This document shows positions 56,995-64,000 of a DNA stretch of 64,000 bases, piece by piece. Under the pieces are notes generated by a model, which saw nothing but the letters and a program-made list of their open reading frames with translations, had not been told where the DNA came from and did no database searches. The first letter of the stretch is position 1; each line of letters starts with the position of its first letter. Origin of the DNA: Gamsiella multidivaricata (lineage: Eukaryota; Mortierellomycota; Mortierellomycetes; Mortierellales; Mortierellaceae); assembly GCF_025024155.1 (NCBI RefSeq), contig NW_026251720.1, positions 1 to 64,000 of the forward strand, given 5' to 3'. Made by a program: the position numbers and the translations under genes.

Positions 56995-58419
56995 TTAATA
57001 GCGCAGGTCCTGGGGTCTCTGATCAGGATACGTGCCAACGATCTTGACATCGAGACAGAACTTGTGCAGCTCCTCAATCACCGTTGTCATAACCTCGCTG
57101 TCTCCATGGACGCCAGCACACTCAACGAAGAACACATAATGCCATGGCTTGATCAGCGACGGGCGAGAATCGATCTTGGTCAGGTTGATATTATGATCCT
57201 TGAAGACTTTCAGTCCATCACAGAGCGCTCCCGGAAGGCGATGATCGACAGTGAACATCAAAAGAGTCTTGTCGCTCACAGTAGGTGCATCCCAGGCATC
57301 CGAGATGATAAAGAATCGCGTTGTGTTATCTATAAGACCCGATTCAAGTTTGCGGTGCGGCAACAGAGAAATTCAAGGGGTTAACCGTCCGAACTGGTCC
57401 CAAACGACCGAGTTAATGTCTGTGCATTGCCTCATACCTTGCTGGTCTTCAATATCCGCATGAAGGATATCCAGCCCATAGATCTCTGCACATACTTGGT
57501 TGCAGATCGCGGCCGCGAACTTTTCCTTTGATGCAAGCTGAGCGGCTTCCGAAGTCGAGGCACAGGGGACCAGCTCGATTCCCTTGAGGTGGCTGTTCAG
57601 GAAGGTCTGGCACTGAGCCAGCGCCTAAAAGTGGATAAGAGATAGTTTGAACACATATTTTTTTTTTTAGTACCACTGTCGTGGGAACAAAGCCATCAAT
57701 GGAATGCCATAATAGTAGATGACCATACCACTGGGTGAGAAAAGACGCGACGGATGGCCTCTGTTGTGGTCTTGGAGAGTAGGTAGTGGTGGACTGGAAG
57801 ATAGGTCTCGGCTCTGATCTTGACCTTTGACTTTATGAACTTATCTAACGTTGGGACCACAGATCCTGCGATCGAGTTTTCAAAGGGCACAACACCGTAC
57901 TGGCAGCGACCGCGCTCGACGGCCTCAAAGACATCAGCAATTGTTCCTTGGGACGCATACTGGACACTGTCTCCAAACCTCTTCATGCTTGCCTATGAGA
58001 AAGAAGAACGAGTGATACCAGCAGATAAGCTTGTTGAACTTGAAATGGGGATACAGGGGGGTCATTTCTACAACGACGGGTTTGACACCTACATCGTGCG
58101 TGAAACTGCCGACAGGGCCTAGATAGGCCACCATGACATCCTTCTGGAGGGCAATTGAGGCGGACATGATCTCGCGGTAGATGGCGCAGAGGCTCTCGTC
58201 GGCCATTGGACCCGGGTTGAGCCTGGCAACCTTCTCGAAGACCTGTTTCTCTCGTCCGGGAATGTAGACATGGGTGTTGTCCTCGTCGAGGGGGTCTGCG
58301 GTCTGTCTCTTTGCGGATCCGATATCGAGGCTGACCTGGGCACGCTCGTTGAGGAGGGCAATGAGTTTATGGTCGAGCGAGTCGATTTGCTGGCGGAGGG
58401 TGGCGAGATTCAGCGACAT
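56995..58419 (-). CDS. Bifunctional chorismate mutase-prephenate dehydratase (P-protein) with ACT domain
   Basis: Predicted exons (complement) 58093..58419, 57729..57992, 57438..57624 and 56995..57329 join in phase to 370 residues. Residues 1-about 95 form an AroQ-type chorismate mutase (LRQQIDSLDHKLIALLNERAQVSLDIGSAKR). Residues about 100-275 form the prephenate dehydratase: MVAYLGPVGSFTHDAS, GVVPFENSIAGSV and a TTRFFII loop with the catalytic TRF. Residues about 280-365 form an ACT domain with KIDSRPS in place of ESRP, the phenylalanine-sensing motif. Chorismate to phenylpyruvate in phenylalanine synthesis; cytosolic or plastid-like in other groups, here presumably cytosolic. In ascomycetes the two activities are on separate proteins (Aro7, Pha2); E. 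coli PheA has this fusion. Confidence 0.9.
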
Positions 58420-59000
58420 TGCTGAGGGAGTGAGAGAGAGAGTGAGAGTGAGGGAGAGAGAGAGAGAGAGTGGGGGTGCGCAGTTGAATGAGGGAGGAGG
58501 GGGGGAGGGATGAGAGGGATGGAGACACAATTTATTCCTGGTCGTCCAAGGCGGATCCGATAAGTGAGAGTGAGTCAACTGTAACTTTTTTCTTTTTTCT
58601 TTTTTTTTTTGGCGGCGCAAACAGATCGGGGGCGCGTGGGCCAGGCACCGAAAGCCCAGGGGTGCTCTTTGGGGGAGGGGAGAGGGGGGGAGCAGTAGCG
58701 CATTCTGCATTCTGCATTCTGCACACACGTCGTCTTCTGTGCGGCATCGGGGGGGTGTCAGCTGCTGTATACGCTGGACACACACACACACGCGGACATG
58801 TCGCTTACTTCCTCGCCGCCTTTCCTCCTTTCCTCCCTCCTTTCCTTACTCCCATCCTCCTGTCCCCCCACACACCCACACACACTCCGACCGAGCAGTC
58901 ATCCAATCGCACTTGTTTGTGTTTTGCTGCTCCAGTCCCTCTTTCTTCTCTCTCTCTCTCTCTCTCTCTCCCCGCTCCACTCCTCACCTCGGCTGATGCT
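58420..59000. other. Divergent promoter region, P-protein and PQ-loop gene
   Basis: About 580 bases, with GA-rich repeats near 58435-58475, CACACACA near 58779-58790 and TCTC repeats near 58948-58972. No coding exon recognised. Confidence 0.6.
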
Positions 59001-61307
59001 ATGGATGGTCTGCAGCCGCAATGTATAAGCTGGATCCAGGTAATTGCGGCACTCTCGTCCATATCGGGCATGGAGCCAACACTGCAGTCGTGTGAAGGGG
59101 CCCCTAACGTTCCCCTGTTCTCCTTTAGACGCTGCTTGGCGAATGTGTAACCACTCGGCAGCAGGCTTGGAGTCTTGTCTTGGGTAGGTGTGCGATCCTC
59201 CGCTCTCTCGCCTCCTGGGCGAAGCACAAATGCTCTCTTCCTCACCTCGGGGAGGCCCTTCCGTCGACAGTCTCCTCTGCTTGCGCTTATTACTCAACTC
59301 CCATTCGCACATTGTGTTTTGTCTCGCTAGGATACGTATCCATATTCTGCTGGCTCAATGCACAGATTCCGTAAGTGCAGCATCCTGTTCCATGACCATC
59401 AGGGAAAAAACAGTCTGCAGAGGTGTCGCTGACCTTCCATTCTCCTCGTTCTTACCCACAGTCAGATCATCGAAAATTTCAAGCTGAGCTCTGCAGGTCA
59501 GTGGCGACTATCCGTGGGCGCTATTTACTCAGGATGAGATTAATCTTCAGTCAGTGAGAGTTGTCGAGCATGCGGCCTAATACGCAGCACCCTGTCTTTT
59601 CACCGCCAAATAGCATCACTTTCGCTGCCCTTTTTGGTTAATTGGCTTCTCGGTAAGCCTTCGCTTGATGATTGTTCGGCTTTAGCATTGGCAACAAAAA
59701 CCTCGGCTAATTGAAGTCTGCATCGTATCGTATCGCTTTTTTTTTTTTTCTTTTCTAGGGGATTTCAGCAATCTCATCGGATGCATCCTCACCCGTCAGC
59801 TTCCCTTTCAGGTGCAATTCTTTGATTGTCCTTCTCTTCTCTAGTCTCACCTGTTAACGGTTGTAACTATGAACTTACAAACAGTTGACATTACTATCAC
59901 TACGCAAACATCCTAGATGTATCTGGCTGTGTACTTTTGCATCGCAGACGTGATTCTCTTTGGACAATGGATCTATTATTCGCGACGAGAGTATCGCATA
60001 CGGTCCTTCCCTGATATTGTGGTCGCGAATGCACCAGAGACTGCAGAAGCAGACCATTCTATCCATCACCACCATCATCATCACCACCACCGTCGATCAG
60101 AGTCCCATCCAACCCACCTTAGTCGGAATATCGCAACAGAATCGATTGCTACTTTACCACATGATGATCTGTCAGAGGCTGGAGCCGGTGCTGTTATTCC
60201 GATAAATGATAATGAACAAGGGGAAGCGCTCTCGCCACTTCTGCAGAGACCACGTACTCGCCGCTTGGCTACCACGTCGGACATAGCTCATCGAAGGAGG
60301 TAGGACTTGCTGCCCAGGGTTTTTATTGAATGAGGCATAGCTGATCGGTTTGGTACATTTCTTGGCCATTACAGGGTGAAGTTCTTAATTGACGTCGTCC
60401 TGCCCTTTTTTTTATTATTATTTTTTTTTCCTCCGGGCAGTACGTCGATGGTCCTGTTCGGATTAATATTGTTGACCATGAGACAAACAATGCCAGCACT
60501 GCAGGAACAGACACCCTATGCACTGCTCGATCGCGGTCATGCGCGCTCTGGCACATCCATGGTGATCGGTCGTGTGTTTGCCAGAGGCCTCGACGGAGAC
60601 CAAGGACTTGGAACCGATTCTGCCCCACCTGCGGATCAAAATATAATTCAACTGGGGCGTATCTTTGCATGGGTTTGTACAGTCTTTTACCTATCCAGTC
60701 GTATGCCTCAACTCTGGAAAAATGTAGGTGTATTTGGGATGTACTTTTCTTGCATCTTCTCTTACCAGCTCTTTATTATATTACTAAAGTTCGCTCCGCA
60801 ATGGTCCCTCTGCTACGTTTAAAGTTCCAAAGGAAATCTGTCCAAGGCTTGTCAATCCTGATGTTCTTTTGGGCAGCTATGGGTAACCTGACCTATACAC
60901 TCTCAATCCTCAACTCAGCCGACGCTGCCAACCCAGAGACTCGACAGAAATTCCTCCGCGAGGCCGTGCCTTACGTCCTTGGGTCTTCAGGGACGCTGAT
61001 GTTCGATCTCTCCATCTTTTTTCAATGGCTCTACTATACGGGCAAGCTTTACGTGCTTGGTATTGGTCCAAAATCGCATGCTCGTCGTCGACATAGACAT
61101 CATCATTCTCGACAGCACAGTAGCCGCTCTCAATCTAGAGTCGAAAGCATGATTCTATCGCCCTCTGGAAGCCATTCTGGGTTGTACAGCGTCCTGGTAG
61201 ACGAAGAGGACCCGGGGCCTATGACGGATCGGCATCTAACTGCTCAGATACCTTCACATGAGGGACATGCAATTGATGATCGTGCACCCTCCCAGCCAAC
61301 CAACTAA
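59001..61307 (+). CDS. PQ-loop vacuolar cationic amino acid transporter (Ypq1/PQLC2-like)
   Basis: Predicted exons 59001..59039, 59129..59183, 59331..59370, 59462..59496, 59614..59652, 59759..59811, 59917..60299, 60375..60723 and 60825..61307 give 491 residues. First PQ-loop repeat: CWLNAQIPQIIENFKLSSA with LPFLVNWLLGDFSNLIGCIL. Second: RIFAWVCTVFYLSSRMPQLWKNFQRKSVQGLSILMFFWAAMGNLTYTLSI. Both repeats have the PQ (Q/L) signature and surrounding helices, seven in total. A His-rich loop (nine His in a row) and a second HRHHH loop are cytosolic or luminal. Yeast Ypq1/Rtc2 export lysine/arginine from vacuole. Some tiny exons (35-55 nt) are inferred from the family and phase. Confidence 0.85.
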
Positions 61308-61623
61308 ATATTCCAATAAACAACACTGGCGTGTAGCGTGGTGTCAAGATTGCTATTTCGATCCGATACAGAGCTATTGCTGGTTCTGTTGTAGAGAACA
61401 GAGTGATATGACAAATGCTTTATTGTTTGATGATGATGAACAACGCTATGAAAATTACGATTTCATATCGTAAATGAGGGGTCCTGACGGACAGACATGA
61501 AGGGAAGGGAGAATGCAAGGATGTCGAAGAGAACAAGTGACTGTTGGCGGCAACAAAAAAAGAACGGAGGAAATCAAAGTGAGGCGGATGGGAGTAATGC
61601 ACGACTCTGCGCCTTCAGGCCGC
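61308..61623. other. Convergent intergenic region
   Basis: About 315 bases between the PQ-loop stop and the PRS5-type stop. AATAAA at 61315 is close to the PQ-loop stop. Nothing else seen. Confidence 0.55.
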
Positions 61624-63661
61624 CTAGATCAAGTCCATCACGTCGAACAGCATGCTGACGCTCTCTCCATTGTGTATCCTGCGGATAGCCTCTGCAAAGA
61701 TCGGTGCAACGTTAAAGACCTTCATTTTAGGGCATTGCGCCAGATGCTCCTCCTGAGGAATACTATTGCTGACAATGACCTGGTCGATGCACGAGTTCTG
61801 AATCCTGGCAATGGCGTCTCCAGACATGATAGCATGCGTGATGATGGCATAGATCTTTTGAGCTCCGTTAATCTGCAGAACCTTGGCAGCCTTGGTGATT
61901 GTAAATGAGGTGTCTGCAATATCGTCGACCAAAATGCAGGATTTCCCCTTGACATCTCCAACGAGCATCATGTCGGGTTTGTGGGGAGCCTGAATCTGAC
62001 GACGCTCCTTATGAATTAGCGCAAACTCCATGCCGAGCTTGTCGGCAATCACAGTTGCGCGTTTGGCTCCTCCGGCATCGGGCGAGACCACGACAGCATC
62101 CTCCCAGTTGGGGATACGCTCCCTGATATATTTAACCATCAAGGGCTGCCCATACAGGTTGTCGACAGGAATGTCAAAGAAGCCCTGGAATTGAGGATCA
62201 TGCAAGTCCATGGTAATAATGTGGTCCGCACCTATTTAATGTTAAAGAACAACAAGACATGTCGGCAATGCGAACCTTATAAGCGGTCATCCATGGCGAC
62301 CATAGCTGCTCCTTCCTTACCAGCAGTGACGAGTAAATTGGCAATAAGTGTCCCTGAACGGGCAACCCAGTGTTTGTATCCGGCCTTTTGAGGGTTCACT
62401 TGGTCACTGATGACACAGGTCTGAGAAGGTGTTGCTGATCTGGATCCCGATCCAGCTCCATTGATCGTGGGAATACTGAGATGCGAGGGATGGGCGGTGG
62501 ACTGAGCGCGGATACCGCGGGGAGCGAGAACGCGGGTCTTGCTAGCGTCGTTGACCTCAGACCTCAAGGCTGAAAGAGTAGGGATCACCCCGCTTCCACT
62601 TCCGTTGGCGGTCGATCCATTGCCAGCGGAAGGGGAAAGTGTCGGGGAGGTTGCAGCCGATTCGATGTCCGAGTTGGACTCGTTGGTAGAGTCAAACATC
62701 TTATCAAAAGGATTCTTGCGATCGACACGATCCAGGCTAGGGGTTTGCAGAGGTGTGCCCGCAGGGGTGACTGGCAAGGAGAAGGGGGTATTCGATCCGG
62801 TGTAACCGAAAAAGACGTTCTGAGGAACACGCGACAAGGGCATGCCGTTCTTTTTGTAGGGTGCATCCGGCTGACGCGCATAGGGGAAACAGGGGATAAC
62901 GGCGGTGATGCGGCGAGCACTAGCGGTCTTGCAGGCAGCTACCAGTAGTCCAACAAGTGATTAGATGATCAAAGAAAGACGAGAGTAGATAAATGAGGGT
63001 GTTAGACAAACTATTATCGTCGGCTGAACGCGAAGGAGCAAGTCATTCGCAACGCCGCAATGGCAGACAGGCAAGCTGAGAAATAGGGCTCCCTTGCGAA
63101 CCAGACTGCCATTGATTTGAACACAGAGAGACACACAAGCACGGGTACGCACCGAGCATGATCAGCAGCTCCATGAGGTTATCATTGACGGCGCCACATC
63201 CAGACTGGATGATAAAGACGTCCTTGTTGCGGACACTGTCGCCAATCTCAACATTAGTCTCCTTGTTGGCGAATTTCGAGAGCTTGACCTGGCCGGGCGA
63301 GACGCCGAGACGGGCACAGATCTGGTCGACGAGTGCAGGATGGGAGCTCCCTATCGGAAGAAACAAACAAATGGTCAGCGCCACCAATTGAAATATATGG
63401 ATCGTGAGGAAAAAAAAAAAGGTAGCGGGCACAGCACGGAGAATAGAAGATTGGCCCGGTATCCACATAGACAAGGAAGGAAGGAGGAGGGAAGAGGGCA
63501 GGAAAAAAGGGTATGTTCGATTGATATGGAGGGTGTGCGCCGTGGATAAGACGAATCAATTTTCATTTCATTTTGAGTCATAAGCATAATCGGTCCGGTG
63601 AACGAATTCGGTGGGGGTGTTGGTCCCATTCCATACCGCTGAATACGACGATGTTTCGCAT
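61624..63661 (-). CDS. Ribose-phosphate pyrophosphokinase, yeast Prs5-like with large insert
   Basis: Predicted exons (complement) 63637..63661, 63153..63350, 62321..62938 and 61624..62231 join in phase to 482 residues (yeast Prs5 496). Starts [15 protein letters not shown], then [26 protein letters not shown], an [20 protein letters not shown] segment that leads into a Ser/Thr/Pro-rich insert of about 110 residues, then [28 protein letters not shown]. The PRPP-synthetase motifs [18 protein letters not shown] and [15 protein letters not shown] are present and near canonical. Enzyme for PRPP; cytosolic. The insert occupies the place seen in fungal Prs5. Together with the Prs1-type gene it could form one of the heteromeric PRPP synthetases, by analogy with yeast. 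Confidence 0.9.
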
Positions 63662-63804
63662 GCTTGTGGGATGTGTGGAATCAAGCGGGGTGGAGGGAAG
63701 ATGAAGAGTGAAGAGTGGAGAGTGGAGAGTGGGGAGTAGAGAGTGGGGAGACGGATCTGAAGGAGAAGACAGGCGGGGTTGACGGGGTAAAATCCGAATA
63801 TCCC
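63662..63804. promoter_or_regulatory. PRS5 upstream stretch up to the Fanzor copy 2 stop
   Basis: About 140 bases with repeated GAGAGTGGAGAG-type units (63700-63750) between the PRS5-type start and the inserted element. Any promoter must be compact or include element sequence. Confidence 0.4.
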
Positions 63805-64000
63805 TTAGACCGTCTCAACTGGAGGGAGAGACAGCCACCTAGGATAAATTTTAACTGATACGGCCAGTACATGTACAGTTATTCGGCGGAGGGGCTCTGG
63901 GCGAGACAGGCTACTGATCCATTCGAGGCCAATATTAGCCAAATTCTGAGCGCCCACGCAGTCCCTGTCTAGCCATCTCTGGCACCCATCCTCAAGGCAG
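63805..64000 (-). CDS. Fanzor copy 2, C-terminal end (cut off by window edge)
   Basis: The minus-strand sequence at the right edge is nearly identical to codons of copy 1 from CLEDGC through RuvC-III WLDRDCVGAQNLANIG; two substitutions were counted in about 135 aligned coding bases. An 11-base deletion relative to copy 1 just before its stop, plus 6 extra bases in a short GTAC-type repeat, changes the C-terminus. The frame here continues through the element's right end to a stop at 63805-63807. Without the MITE, it gives the ancestral configuration of the tail. The remaining part lies outside the window. Confidence 0.85.
   Translation of the reverse strand, partial: CLEDGCQRWLDRDCVGAQNLANIGLEWISSLSRPEPLRRITVHVLAVSVKIYPRWLSLPPVETV
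63814..64000 (-). mobile_element. Fanzor element copy 2, right end, inverted relative to copy 1
   Basis: Similarity to copy 1 starts at 63814 (CTCAACT on the plus strand) and runs to the window edge. It carries one TA where copy 1 holds the MITE. The element continues beyond position 64000. Confidence 0.85.

Noticed and set aside
61624..63661. Large inverted segmental duplication joining the two Fanzor-PRS blocks
   Set aside because: Similarity stops exactly at the element right ends; the PRS genes differ in exon structure and protein sequence.

Overview
This window reads as nuclear DNA of an early-diverging filamentous fungus, most likely a Mortierellomycota/Mucoromycota relative. That placement is my inference. 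It rests on many short introns (mostly 60-190 nt, GTAAGT/GTATGT donors), intergenic gaps of a few hundred bases, roughly half G+C, and gene types such as a conventional myosin II, a VAMP7-type longin R-SNARE and a NOSIP homologue. No organelle, bacterial or rRNA/tRNA features were recognised.

Left part (1-9.1 kb): the 3' part is cut off from UBA4/MOCS3 (-), followed by a PPIL4-type cyclophilin-RRM protein (-), NOSIP-type ubiquitin ligase (+), VAMP7-like R-SNARE (-) and TFIIA gamma subunit TOA2 (-). All have reconstructable exon structures.

Mobile region (9.8-14.75 kb): a transcription unit whose exons encode an XPG/FEN1-type flap nuclease and, joined to it in frame by a predicted intron, a Fanzor-type (eukaryotic TnpB/IS605 OrfB-like) protein with RuvC motifs and a C-terminal four-cysteine zinc ribbon. 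A 364-bp TA-flanked MITE sits in its 3' non-coding tail. A second, inverted copy of the same element enters the window at the right edge (63.81-64.00 kb). It lacks the MITE and so preserves the empty site. Both copies lie, in the same relative orientation, immediately upstream of a PRPP synthetase gene (PRS1-type at 15.1-16.7 kb; PRS5-type at 61.6-63.7 kb).

Middle part (17-44.8 kb): an RS-rich WD40 protein (+), a serine-rich tail-anchored protein (-), a 2,299-residue conventional myosin heavy chain (-), a mitochondrial AAA ATPase of the Msp1/katanin clade (+), an F-BAR/RhoGAP protein (+), Mediator subunit MED22 (+) and a small serine-rich phosphoprotein-like gene (-).

Right part (45.7-63.7 kb): a mitochondrial NAD+/pyrimidine-type carrier (+), GINS subunit PSF1 (+), a SANT-domain protein (-), one unresolved small gene, a secreted M64 metallopeptidase (+), a GPI-anchored cysteine-rich protein (+), COX17 (+), a fused chorismate mutase-prephenate dehydratase (-), a PQ-loop vacuolar amino acid transporter (+) and the PRS5-type PRPP synthetase (-). 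These are mostly unrelated housekeeping genes; no co-regulated cluster is evident. The two PRPP synthetase paralogues are a functional pair by analogy to yeast Prs heteromers.

All exon boundaries come from reading frame continuity, splice motifs and remembered family sequence. None has been tested against transcripts.
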